NCBI GenBank assembly: GCA_030427635.1
Contig: JAUIBA010000006.1
Span: 124,001 to 188,000 of the forward strand
Length of the DNA: 64,000 nucleotides
DNA from: Bacteroidia bacterium
GTDB lineage: Bacteria; Bacteroidota; Bacteroidia; Chitinophagales; Chitinophagaceae
Direction of reading: 5' to 3'
Below are positions 8,448 to 16,550 of this stretch, in pieces. The notes under the pieces are model-generated. The model was not told where the DNA came from and made no database searches. It was given only the letters and a program-made list of their open reading frames with translations. Position 1 is the stretch's first letter, and each line of letters begins with the position of its first letter. Position numbers and translations under genes: made by a program.

Positions 8448-9338
8448 TTACTCCGCTACACTTGCTGCAGGACGACGATGTTTCCATCTTTTATGAGACC
8501 ACAACCATATAGCCGGATCGGCAATAATGTCTTTTTCCAGCCTGCGGGTGTGTATCTCTGATATTTCATCCTCCGACAATGATGCAGGGTCTGGTACCAG
8601 CATTTCGGCATGCATGGAGTAGTAGCCTCTGCGTAATCTGCCAATAGATACATATACTACCGGTAGTCCCAGCTTACGGGCTATAATACCTGTACCTCTG
8701 AAAACAGGTGTATCCTGATTGAGAAAGGTAGTCCAGTATGCATTGTCGGGCTGTGGTGTCTGGTCTGCAATGAAGGCTGTGGCTGCAAGTATTTTCCTGT
8801 TGCCCAGCATTTCACGAAAGGTATTCTTCATGGCTATCAGCCGTGTACCAAACCGGGACCTCATACGATACATAAGCCCATCAAAATGTTTATTGGCAAG
8901 CGGGTGATAAATAACATACAATTGCTGCCCACAAGTGAGGCTGAAGCTGTTACCCCCCCACTCCCAGTTGCCATAATGCCCCATTACCAGAATGACACTC
9001 TGCTCTGACGCTGCCAGCTCCTGAAACAGCTTTTGTGCATCGGCCGACAATGAGCAATGCCGTAGCATAGCCTGCCGGCTGATGGTAAGGGTCTTAAAAG
9101 TTTCAATGAACATATCGCACAGGTAGCGAAAGAAGCGGCGGGTAAGGTCTTGTATTTCTGCCTCTGACTTATGAGGAAACGACTTGCGCAGATTGGTACT
9201 GACCACATCGCGACGATAGCGAATGACATAGTACAGCAATGCAAACACAAAGTCTGAAAACAGATACAGCAGCGGAAACGGCAGCAGGGATAGCAGATAA
9301 ATGAAGGGTAACGCTATGTAGTAACCAATGGCCTGCAA
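8448..9338 (-). CDS. LpxL/HtrB-family lipid A acyltransferase
   Basis: 296 residues. The N-terminal hydrophobic segment (about residues 5-45, IALPFIYLLSLLPFPLLYLF) anchors it to the inner membrane. The catalytic motif MGHYGNWEWGG (about 119-129) gives the HxxxxxE variant of HX4D/E, and the FIADQTP segment is the second family motif. It should add a secondary acyl chain to lipid A or a related membrane lipid. The first plausible start is TTG at 9338, because no in-frame ATG or GTG lies between the upstream stop and the conserved N-terminus. It lies downstream of DUF423 on the same strand, with a hairpin between. Confidence 0.9.
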   Translation of the reverse strand: MQAIGYYIALPFIYLLSLLPFPLLYLFSDFVFALLYYVIRYRRDVVSTNLRKSFPHKSEAEIQDLTRRFFRYLCDMFIETFKTLTISRQAMLRHCSLSADAQKLFQELAASEQSVILVMGHYGNWEWGGNSFSLTCGQQLYVIYHPLANKHFDGLMYRMRSRFGTRLIAMKNTFREMLGNRKILAATAFIADQTPQPDNAYWTTFLNQDTPVFRGTGIIARKLGLPVVYVSIGRLRRGYYSMHAEMLVPDPASLSEDEISEIHTRRLEKDIIADPAIWLWSHKRWKHRRPAASVAE

Positions 9339-9372
9339 TACAAATGAAATTGAAAGTAAATGTACACATCAA

Positions 9373-9397
9373 ACGTCAGATGTCACACCCCTGACGT
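9373..9397 (-). terminator. Possible weak terminator after DUF423
   Basis: A 7-bp inverted repeat ACGTCAG/CTGACGT at 9373-9379 and 9391-9397 lies between the DUF423 stop and the acyltransferase start. The following T run on the minus strand is short, so function is uncertain. Confidence 0.35.
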
Positions 9398-9401
9398 ATT
9401 C

Positions 9402-9788
9402 CTATTTACGGCTCATAACTCCGAGACTAAGCAAAACCCACCCAAGGATAAAAAACAGCCCCCCAATAGGAGTAAGAATACCTAACGGCCCTATAGATGC
9501 CCCGGAAACCGATAAAAACACGATAGCGTATAGTGAACCGCTGAACAGCGCTATACCTACTATAAAAAACAGGATTGCCAACCGTAGCTGCCTGACCGGA
9601 AACTGAGCATAAAGCAAACCAGCAATAAGCAGCGCAAAACTGTGGTATATATGATAACGTACTCCGGTCTCAAACACCAGTAACTTATCGGGCGCCACAA
9701 CAGATTTAAGACCATGTGCGCCAAAAGCACCAAGAACAACAGCCAGTGCTGCGAGAAGCGAACCTGCAATAATAGCCTGCCTATTCAT
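9402..9788 (-). CDS. DUF423 family small membrane protein (YgdD-like)
   Basis: 128 residues from the ATG at 9788; an upstream in-frame TTG/other start would extend into the shikimate kinase gene. Four hydrophobic segments fill the protein, and the GAFGAHGLK motif near residue 20 is the DUF423 signature. Function is unknown in the family. Its ATG overlaps the last 8 nt of the shikimate kinase gene, so the two are probably translated together. Confidence 0.88.
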   Translation of the reverse strand: MNRQAIIAGSLLAALAVVLGAFGAHGLKSVVAPDKLLVFETGVRYHIYHSFALLIAGLLYAQFPVRQLRLAILFFIVGIALFSGSLYAIVFLSVSGASIGPLGILTPIGGLFFILGWVLLSLGVMSRK

Positions 9789-10308
9789 GACCGAGTATTT
9801 GTGCGAAGTTAGCAAGAGAAATGTCTGCCGCAGGTAAAATGAAGTGCGCCTGCTCATAATACGGCTTACGAATCATGTAGGTGGTCTGCAATTGTCCGGC
9901 AAGCGACTCGGCACCTGCCAGTAGCGGACGGACGGTATCATCGCCTTGAAGATTATGAACTAGTCTGGCTATATCAGACTCCAGATAAATGACAATGCCA
10001 TTCATCTTCATAAGTCTGATATTATCAGAAAAGCATGGCGTACCGCCACCACAGGCCACAACTACTTTCTTCCCTGTATCTCCTATAATTTCTGCCAGGT
10101 AACGGTTTTCCTTCTCACGAAAAACATCCTCACCGCCACCGGTAATAAGCTCCTGAACTGCAACACCTTCCCGCATAGCAACATATGCATCCAGGTCTAT
10201 AAACTCCCGATCCATATCATTGGCCAGTAACTGCCCCCAATGACTCTTGCCACAACCGGGCATACCAATAAGAAATATCCTGTGACCTTTATTGGACTCG
10301 CTATTCAT
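9781..10308 (-). CDS. aroK: Shikimate kinase
   Basis: 175 residues from the ATG at 10308, which follows a purine-rich AGAAG. The longer ORF to 10359 is unlikely because the family starts shortly before the P-loop. The Walker A GMPGCGKS is at residues 15-22, the shikimate-binding DLD at about 38-40, the GGG-type motif GGGTP further on, and the lid RPLL. It phosphorylates shikimate with ATP in the chorismate pathway, in the cytoplasm. The gene sits in a mixed group of envelope genes; no other aro gene is nearby. Confidence 0.95.
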   Translation of the reverse strand: MNSESNKGHRIFLIGMPGCGKSHWGQLLANDMDREFIDLDAYVAMREGVAVQELITGGGEDVFREKENRYLAEIIGDTGKKVVVACGGGTPCFSDNIRLMKMNGIVIYLESDIARLVHNLQGDDTVRPLLAGAESLAGQLQTTYMIRKPYYEQAHFILPAADISLANFAQILGHE

Positions 10309-10410
10309 GTGTACTTCTTTTATCCTAATATTAATAGCTGCCGGGAGCTGATGCAGCATCTATCATAGAGAAACAGGGAATATACCTGGCAACAACCTAT
10401 ATAAAATAAA

Positions 10411-10440
10411 ACGGCACAGCACTATGCTGTGCGATGCCGT
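10411..10440 (-). terminator. Terminator after secG
   Basis: A hairpin with arms GCACAGCA (10414-10421) and TGCTGTGC (10425-10432), flanked by extra complementary bases, is followed on the minus strand by a T-rich run TTTTATTTTA. It separates secG from aroK. Confidence 0.7.
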
Positions 10441-10480
10441 ATATATCTTATAATGATGAACACGATAACATCCGAAAATG

Positions 10481-10771
10481 TTACTTACCGCTTTTAGCGG
10501 GTGCGCTCTTCTGCTGCATTGCCTTTGCTTTTACAGCGCTTTCAGGCTTCTGGAAAAACATAATAGAAATGATGCTGAGACCACCTACTATACCGATAAG
10601 CGCCCATGTACCTTTCTCCATTACATCACCAGACTGCTTAACGCCCATTACCTGAGAACTCATAGTACCAAATGAGCCCTGCAGACCACCGCCTTTAGGA
10701 TTCTGAATAAGAATAAAAAAGCCCAGAACAACACATGCAATCAGAATGAGTACTGTAATTATAACGACCAT
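10481..10771 (-). CDS. secG: Preprotein translocase subunit SecG
   Basis: 96 residues with two membrane segments (about 1-20 and 50-72) and the SecG signature QNPKGGGL near residues 24-31, followed by the FGTMSSQVMGVKQ loop. SecG is the accessory subunit of the SecYEG channel. The tail is Lys/Ala-rich, as in many Bacteroidota members. It starts 3 bp after the stop of the TPR protein gene, which itself follows lptE, giving the lptE-TPR-secG order often seen in Bacteroidota. The groES-groEL pair that frequently follows is absent here. Confidence 0.95.
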   Translation of the reverse strand: MVVIITVLILIACVVLGFFILIQNPKGGGLQGSFGTMSSQVMGVKQSGDVMEKGTWALIGIVGGLSIISIMFFQKPESAVKAKAMQQKSAPAKSGK

Positions 10772-10774
10772 GAT

Positions 10775-12208
10775 TTATTTTTCCTTTTGTAATTCGTCAA
10801 TTTTCCGGGCAAAGTACGCACTTTTCTGAGGATTTCGCAAACTTAATTTACGATACATATCCACAGCTTTATCCAGCTTTCCCTGCTTTATATATATGTC
10901 GGCCAATGACTCACTGGCAAGACCATCTTCCCGTGTGATGGAGTTAACTGCCATCTCAAATACATTTTCGGGAATTTCTTCATTTTCTTCTTCTATGGCA
11001 GCAGCAAGTTTTTCTTTCTGCCACATGGTTTTGAGCGCTTTCTGGTCATTACTTTCTTCCTTCTGCCGCTCGGTAGTGCTCTTAAAATGGAGCAACCACT
11101 CAGAAAAGCTCATCATAACCATCAAAGACCTGTCAGGGTCCTGGTCTTTAAAGCTATCTATATCTTCAGGCAGCTCGGCTGAGATTTTCTCTCCCTGCTG
11201 CAGGAAATAATCTTCAGTATAAACAGGGTATATAAGTGGCTTCTCGTTACGTGCTGCTACAGGCGCATCGGAGACAATCTCCTCTACAGGAGGTAATGCA
11301 TCTATGGCTGCTGATACCGCAGGTGGCTCATTCGTATCATTTGCTGCTGTACTTTCAGCTTCCGGAATTTCACCGGTATCCACGTCTGCATCATCTTCGC
11401 CAAATGTCCAGAAGTCATTATGACGCTGCTCCAGTGCATCAACAATGGCTGACAAATCCTGAGTAGCTGCAGCAGGCTCATCTGACACGGCCGCTACAGT
11501 TTCTGCTTCCTGCGGTTCCGGCTCTGCTGTATCTGCTATCACATTTGCCTCCACAACTGTCGCCTGCTCTGCTGCCGTTATCTCTGAAATAATTACTTCT
11601 TCATGCACCTGTATGACCACTTCCTCTACTGATGCCGGCACTTCCGGTAATACATCTACAGTTTCTGCTTCTGTATCAGCAGGCTCTGTATCAGTTGTAA
11701 CTGCACCATCATCTGTAACCGTCACCATATCTTCGGCCGGAATAACCTCAGCAACAGCAGCTTCTGCAGCCAGGACTACAGACTCTTCATCCTGCTCTTC
11801 CGTAGCAGACACCACCTCAGGTGTTTCAGTTTCTGCTTCTATTACTGCTTCAGGCTCTGTTTTTACTGCTGCAGGCTGAACCGTAATCACTTTCTGCGCC
11901 TTTAGAATAGGGCGGTCGTCTACAGCAGAGGCTGCATTGCCAGCACCAGCGTGGGGAAAATGACCCGTACCTGAATTGAGAAACTCACAAAACAACATCC
12001 AGTTACCCACAAACGGGCTGATGGCAGACATTGTAGCAGCATCCCATTGCTGCTGCCTGTGTTTGTTGGCCGCCTCGAGATAACGGGCAGGTACAAAATA
12101 AGGGAATGACTGCCGGAAACCCGCTATACTACTGAGGTCGGCCTCAGTAATACGGGACGGATTGTCCAGCAAATCAGTTATGTATGCTATGGATGCTTGT
12201 TTGGTCAT
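10775..12208 (-). CDS. TPR-containing protein with long acidic Ala/Val/Glu-rich linker
   Basis: 477 residues. The N-terminal 90 residues form a conserved-looking domain (LSSIAGFRQSFPYF, then ARYLEAANKHR). Residues about 115-320 are a low-complexity stretch dominated by A, V, E and T. A charged helical part and a TPR-like C-terminus (LADIYIKQGKLDKAVDMY, near 440) close the protein. It has no signal peptide or membrane segment. It sits between lptE and secG with gaps of 12 and 3 bp, so it is surely in that operon. A role linked to export or envelope assembly is a context inference only. Confidence 0.75.
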   Translation of the reverse strand: MTKQASIAYITDLLDNPSRITEADLSSIAGFRQSFPYFVPARYLEAANKHRQQQWDAATMSAISPFVGNWMLFCEFLNSGTGHFPHAGAGNAASAVDDRPILKAQKVITVQPAAVKTEPEAVIEAETETPEVVSATEEQDEESVVLAAEAAVAEVIPAEDMVTVTDDGAVTTDTEPADTEAETVDVLPEVPASVEEVVIQVHEEVIISEITAAEQATVVEANVIADTAEPEPQEAETVAAVSDEPAAATQDLSAIVDALEQRHNDFWTFGEDDADVDTGEIPEAESTAANDTNEPPAVSAAIDALPPVEEIVSDAPVAARNEKPLIYPVYTEDYFLQQGEKISAELPEDIDSFKDQDPDRSLMVMMSFSEWLLHFKSTTERQKEESNDQKALKTMWQKEKLAAAIEEENEEIPENVFEMAVNSITREDGLASESLADIYIKQGKLDKAVDMYRKLSLRNPQKSAYFARKIDELQKEK

Positions 12209-12220
12209 CAGTATACCGGG

Positions 12221-12727
12221 CTACCAATTTACAAAAGCTTTATTAAAAATATCATCAGCAAGCTGATTACCTATGTCTTCTATCAGTGCAGACTCTACAC
12301 TCTGCAGCATCTGAGATGCGTTAAAGTCAGAAAAACGGGTAAATGTCTGCGAAAAGTCTGCTTTTTCATTCAGTCGGTTTTTAAAATCAACCTGTACTGA
12401 TATTGTAAGCCTGTTCTTAGTAGCTACCTGTACCCCCTGTGCTGCGGTAACAGTAACCTCATATGTGGTTATCTGCCCTGTGATATCATAGTCAGCCTCA
12501 TCATTATTTACCGGTTTCAGACCGGTTTGTGATAAGATGCGCCGTCTTACTTTATCGGTAAGTGTAGCACTAAGACTAGGCACAACATTTCGGGCGCGGT
12601 TTTCCAGCTGATGAATATTGATGGTCTTCCCCTCTATAGTAGCACCTGAAAAGCTATATACATGACACCCTGAAAAGGTGAACAAGATAAAACCAAGCAA
12701 CAACAACAAAGTGACTGACCCCTTCAT
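12221..12727 (-). CDS. lptE: LPS assembly lipoprotein LptE
   Basis: 168 residues from the ATG at 12727. The signal peptide ends in a lipobox (FTFSGC), followed by HVYSFSGATI, the typical Bacteroidota LptE start. In this phylum LptE partners with LptD to insert LPS in the outer membrane. The start at 12727 is favoured over 12739 because the -7 element TATTTTTG at 12737-12744 would place transcription start near 12730. It is the first gene of the lptE-TPR-secG operon. Confidence 0.88.
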   Translation of the reverse strand: MKGSVTLLLLLGFILFTFSGCHVYSFSGATIEGKTINIHQLENRARNVVPSLSATLTDKVRRRILSQTGLKPVNNDEADYDITGQITTYEVTVTAAQGVQVATKNRLTISVQVDFKNRLNEKADFSQTFTRFSDFNASQMLQSVESALIEDIGNQLADDIFNKAFVNW

Positions 12728-12736
12728 AAAAGCATG

Positions 12737-12744
12737 CAAAAATA
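12737..12744 (-). promoter_or_regulatory. -7 promoter element (TATTTTTG) of the lptE operon
   Basis: Exact TAnnTTTG on the minus strand, 9 nt upstream of the ATG at 12727. It predicts a nearly leaderless transcript and excludes the ATG at 12739 as the start. Confidence 0.5.
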
Positions 12745-13125
12745 GGAAATAAACCGGGATGCCACATCCTGAATATGAGCACCTCCGTAACGATACTGAC
12801 TCAAAACATTACTAACATAACGCTGAATACCTGATAAAACTGCTCATTTGCGCAATATTTTTTTCACGCAAACAACAAGCACAACCAGAATACCATAACT
12901 AACTGAATACAAGAAATTTAACGCAAATACCGGCAGTGAAACAAAAGACAAAAAGGTATCAAAAAGTTACCAAAAATTGCTCGCGGATAAATTTACATAT
13001 ATCTATACGGCGGATAAAAATCTGAAAAAAGGTGGCGTATAGCGTCTAAAAAGAAAAACATCATAGGATTCATAGTATTGTTTATTCTACAAAGGTCGGG
13101 AATAAAGCGCATACTATAAAACATG
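12745..13125 (-). other. Intergenic region without recognised gene
   Basis: About 380 AT-rich bp between the lptE promoter and the end of the kinase gene. I see no long reading frame, no convincing hairpin with a T run and no RNA gene. It holds upstream sequence of the lptE operon and the 3' flank of the kinase gene. Confidence 0.5.
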
Positions 13126-14508
13126 CTACAATACACAATGTGACACAAGTACAGACAACCGATCTGTCAACTCCTGAAAAGAAGGACGTAGCGACACCTG
13201 AGGCCGGAGACAATCGGCACTCATCTGCTGTAATATGGCAATGTGACGGGTATCATCCCAATTGCAAATTCCAAGCATATCATTCAGCAAATAGCCAAAA
13301 GCAGCAACCTCTATCCTTTCCATAGCCGCCGCAGTAACTGTATGGCTACGGTCGTAAAATGAGGCGGCACCAAAATCTGTAAGTAATGCATTGCCGTCAT
13401 CATCGGCAAGAATGTTATGTGCATATAAGTCGCCATGCATAATACCTCTGCTATGCAGCTGAGCAGCAACAGAAGCAACAGATACAGCAATATTCAGCAA
13501 CTGCGGCCATGAAACAGAGGCACCGGGAGGAAAAGTGTCGCGTGTGCAGGTATTAAAGTCAGGTGGCAGGCCAAGATTATGGCACCGGGCAGGAATTAAC
13601 TCCATCACAAGGCCATTACGCCCATCAGGATGCTCCCCGATACTGCCCATGAGCCCGATGAGCGCCGGATGTGAGCCGGCGGCAATAAATGCATTAAGCT
13701 CATCGCCAGGTAAGCCATCACTGGTAACAGCTCCTTTGAAGAGCTTTACGGCTACTTCCTTTGCCCCTGCTGTATGAACAATTGTAGCTCTGTGTATGAT
13801 ACCCGATGCTCCCTGCCCTAAAACCTCATGCAAAGTAACCGACTGCCACGGAATAGCTGGCAGTAACTGCCGGTGAGAAAAGGAGGAAAAGCCATTACCG
13901 GAAAATGCCAACCATGCCAGCCGTGGCATAGACAACAACCACGATGGCAAAGAGGGCAACCTGTTGGCAGCAATACGCAACAGCGAAAGATGGGTGCATT
14001 TTTCCAGCTCCGGAGGCAACTCTGTAAGCCTGTTGCCAGCCAGCAATAGCTTTTCCAGCCGGGTACACAGACCTATAGCGGCGGGCAGCCGGGTAATACG
14101 ATTATCAGTAAGGGTGAGCCAACGCAGGCCAGGGCCAAGTGCCGCAGCCGGAATATACTCAATATGGCATGCCTTGAAGCCTATCATTTCCAATGCCGGA
14201 CATTGCCCTAAAACAGCAGGTAATTCAGTAAACGGGTTATGAGAGCAAAACAGAATACGCAGTTTATGCAGCCTGCCAAAGTCAGGAGGTAATGAGGTGA
14301 GCTGATTGCCTGAGAGGTCCAGTACCTCCAGGGTATCAGCAAGGTCCAGTATTTCACGGGGAAATCCGGTAAGTCCTTCTGACAACTTCAGAGATGTAAT
14401 GCCATTCAGTGTGCCACTCTGTAGCTGACTAAGTGTGTGCAATGGTGTACAGGATTGGATACAGCGTGCAAAGATAGCTGCTGATCCCGGATAGTAATCC
14501 GGCAGCAT
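13126..14508 (-). CDS. Leucine-rich repeat / Ser-Thr protein kinase fusion
   Basis: 460 residues, no signal peptide and no membrane segment. Residues about 35-215 hold seven to eight leucine-rich repeats of roughly 23 residues (LEVLDLSGNQLTSLPPDFG type). Residues about 225-455 form a eukaryotic-like protein kinase: Gly-loop GQGASGI at 231-237, ATP-binding K255, catalytic HGD at 358-360 with N365, and the metal-binding DFG at 378-380. HGD replaces the usual HRD, and an APE motif is not evident. Such cytoplasmic LRR-kinase proteins occur sporadically in bacteria; substrates are unknown. The gene stands alone and may have been gained by transfer. Confidence 0.87.
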   Translation of the reverse strand: MLPDYYPGSAAIFARCIQSCTPLHTLSQLQSGTLNGITSLKLSEGLTGFPREILDLADTLEVLDLSGNQLTSLPPDFGRLHKLRILFCSHNPFTELPAVLGQCPALEMIGFKACHIEYIPAAALGPGLRWLTLTDNRITRLPAAIGLCTRLEKLLLAGNRLTELPPELEKCTHLSLLRIAANRLPSLPSWLLSMPRLAWLAFSGNGFSSFSHRQLLPAIPWQSVTLHEVLGQGASGIIHRATIVHTAGAKEVAVKLFKGAVTSDGLPGDELNAFIAAGSHPALIGLMGSIGEHPDGRNGLVMELIPARCHNLGLPPDFNTCTRDTFPPGASVSWPQLLNIAVSVASVAAQLHSRGIMHGDLYAHNILADDDGNALLTDFGAASFYDRSHTVTAAAMERIEVAAFGYLLNDMLGICNWDDTRHIAILQQMSADCLRPQVSLRPSFQELTDRLSVLVSHCVL

Positions 14509-14571
14509 ATCATTTAACGAAATGGTATAAGCTACCTATAATCAAGTATATCTCTGACAGGGCATAAAAAA

Positions 14572-14601
14572 CAGAGCCGCATGAATGAACATGCGGCTCT
14601 G
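14572..14601 (-). terminator. Terminator of the T9SS protein gene at 14631
   Basis: A perfect 12-bp inverted repeat CAGAGCCGCATG (14572-14583) with its complement at 14590-14601 and a 6-nt loop is followed on the minus strand by TTTTTTATG. Confidence 0.88.
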
Positions 14602-14630
14602 AGCATATATATTGGTTACAAGGCAACAAA

Positions 14631-15656
14631 TTAGTTAACCATCACCTTAGCGGTAGCGGTAGCTGCGCCATTGCTGAGGCGTGCTATATACATACCAGGA
14701 GTGAGGTTGCTACCAGCGCTGATAGTCTGTGTACCAGCATTCAGATTTACGGCTGTAGTGTAAACCTTACGGCCTGTCATGTCGAACATATCAACATTGT
14801 AAGTACCGGCAACGGCAGTAGTAGCGCTGAAGTTAACGCCGGAAGTAGTAGCCATACCCACAACAGAGAAGCCTACAGTACCATTGGCAGTTACATCATT
14901 TACACCTGAAGTGCCACCTGTGAAGCTGAGTGACACATCGTCGATAGCAGTAGATGCCCTGTTACCGGAACCGGTAGATGGCTCAAGTGTTACGATACGG
15001 ATGTAAACGTTTCCTGACTTATTGTCCAGTGCAGCACCAAAGTTAACGGTAACGCTGGTGTTGCTGAAGGTATGACCACCTGTAGTAAGAACAGCAGGAG
15101 ATGTAGTAACTGGAGTGAAAGTAGGAGGCGTAGCCGAAATATCAGTTGTATAATCTACCATCCATGTAGTGGTACGTGGGCTGGAAGTATCAAGAGACTG
15201 AAGTTTGAAAGAAAGGTTGAAATTAGTAAGACCGGTAGTATTTGCCAGAACCAGAACGAAAGCTGCACCCGAGTCTGTATTAGGGTTAGTAGCATTTCCT
15301 TTTGATACCTGACGGATACCCATAGCACGATCAGTAGCTGTCTGCTGTGCGGCACATGCAGAACCTTCTGTCATAATATTGGCAGAAGCATAGTTTTTAA
15401 AACCACCGCTTGAAACATTAGTAGCGCCGCAGGCAGTATCATTAAAAATACCTGTAGTAGCTGAAGGATTCAGAGAGCTGAGTGTACCCAGTGTATTAGC
15501 TCCTGAGCTGTTATAAACACGCCATCCTGAAGGCACACCAGAACTTAAGCTGTTAAAATTCTGAGTGTAAGGAGAACTTCCAAGTGTGACCTGGGCTGTA
15601 GCAGCAAATGACGCTACTACCGTACATAACATTAATAGACTTTTTTTCATATTCAT
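14631..15656 (-). CDS. Secreted protein with T9SS type A sorting domain
   Basis: 341 residues. The signal peptide (MKKSLLMLCTVVASFAATAQ type) is followed by a choice-of-anchor/jelly-roll-like domain starting with YTQNFNSLSSGVPSGW (about residues 30-45), a pattern common in secreted Bacteroidota proteins near DUF5689 proteins and nucleases. The last 75 or so residues are a T9SS CTD with GTYNVDMFDMTGRKVY and a Lys-containing tail (KVMVN). The ATG at 15656 could be replaced by the one at 15650. It follows the TonB receptor and DUF5689 lipoprotein on the same strand but has its own -7 element at 15676. Ligand unknown. Confidence 0.82.
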   Translation of the reverse strand: MNMKKSLLMLCTVVASFAATAQVTLGSSPYTQNFNSLSSGVPSGWRVYNSSGANTLGTLSSLNPSATTGIFNDTACGATNVSSGGFKNYASANIMTEGSACAAQQTATDRAMGIRQVSKGNATNPNTDSGAAFVLVLANTTGLTNFNLSFKLQSLDTSSPRTTTWMVDYTTDISATPPTFTPVTTSPAVLTTGGHTFSNTSVTVNFGAALDNKSGNVYIRIVTLEPSTGSGNRASTAIDDVSLSFTGGTSGVNDVTANGTVGFSVVGMATTSGVNFSATTAVAGTYNVDMFDMTGRKVYTTAVNLNAGTQTISAGSNLTPGMYIARLSNGAATATAKVMVN

Positions 15657-15675
15657 CGTTGTTTGAAAAGTTTAA

Positions 15676-15683
15676 CAAAGGTA
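15676..15683 (-). promoter_or_regulatory. -7 promoter element (TACCTTTG) of the T9SS protein gene
   Basis: Exact TAnnTTTG on the minus strand, 19 nt upstream of the ATG at 15656. It is identical to the element before the TonB receptor at 19398, so the two units may be co-regulated. Confidence 0.55.
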
Positions 15684-15706
15684 TGGGAGTTAACTGAAAT
15701 TTAAAA

Positions 15707-16531
15707 TTAAGGACATCTTGTTTCTGTAAACTGCACATCGAGCGTATCGCGAATGAGCAGCTGTACCGTCTGATAATAACGTGATACCACACAATTCAGC
15801 GTTCCGTTTCCTGTGGGTGTAATGTATGGCTGAAATGAGGCATAAGCACTGTTATACATTGTAACATTGGCGGTATGCGAACAATCTTCTACCATACGGG
15901 AGGTACCTGATGAAATAGAAGAAGGTGACGCATAAGGCTGACCTGCTGATGCAGTATTGAACTGCACATTGCCTATCCTAACCAGGGTAGATACATAACG
16001 GGCAGGGCTGGATGCGAGATCAACAATAGATACTACATTCGTATCGACAGGCGTAGGGTAGTTTGCCTTAACAATATAATTGTTTATAAGACCGGAAGGG
16101 ATACCGGCGGTATTGCCTGAAGAATCTACATTATAAACAATTTCAGGAAGACCTCTGTAATTAACCACACAAAGGCTATCGAGCTTTATGTATACCTTAC
16201 GACCAACAGGGTAATCGGCATACAGACCAGTACGGTCTATATATACAACGATGCCCCCTATGGATGTATCCTGAATTACTATCTGCTTATAGAAGTTACC
16301 TGACTGGTCATTGGCAATAACAACACCATAGATTGTTGTATCGCCCATGCGGCGCCATGCATTTGCCGGCATGTCCTGTACCATATCAGATAGATAACGA
16401 AGCGTGGTATGTACTGTAAGCCCCGGATCGTACTGTGAAGTATCGGGAGGTGTATCGTAGTCCTGCTTCACACATGAATGAATGATGAGGCTGCAGGCAA
16501 GCAGAATGACTGAGAAACGTATGAATTTCAT
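15707..16531 (-). CDS. DUF5689-type lipoprotein
   Basis: 274 residues. The N-terminal signal ends at a probable lipobox (LIIHSC, Cys about 20), so it is likely an outer-membrane or surface lipoprotein. The body has the DUF5689 pattern: an OB-fold-like region with YGVVIANDQSGNFYKQIVIQD (about 70-90) and GGIVVYIDRTGLY. It starts 20 bp after the TonB receptor stop and is surely co-transcribed with it. Paired with a TonB receptor it may act as a surface ligand-binding component in the way SusD-like proteins do, but this is inference. Confidence 0.8.
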   Translation of the reverse strand: MKFIRFSVILLACSLIIHSCVKQDYDTPPDTSQYDPGLTVHTTLRYLSDMVQDMPANAWRRMGDTTIYGVVIANDQSGNFYKQIVIQDTSIGGIVVYIDRTGLYADYPVGRKVYIKLDSLCVVNYRGLPEIVYNVDSSGNTAGIPSGLINNYIVKANYPTPVDTNVVSIVDLASSPARYVSTLVRIGNVQFNTASAGQPYASPSSISSGTSRMVEDCSHTANVTMYNSAYASFQPYITPTGNGTLNCVVSRYYQTVQLLIRDTLDVQFTETRCP

Positions 16532-16550
16532 GTAAAAAATAATTTATTAA

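Noticed and set aside
11613-11879. Plus-strand Ser/Thr-rich ORF inside the TPR gene
   Set aside because: It is the mirror of the acidic Ala/Val/Glu-rich low-complexity part on the minus strand.
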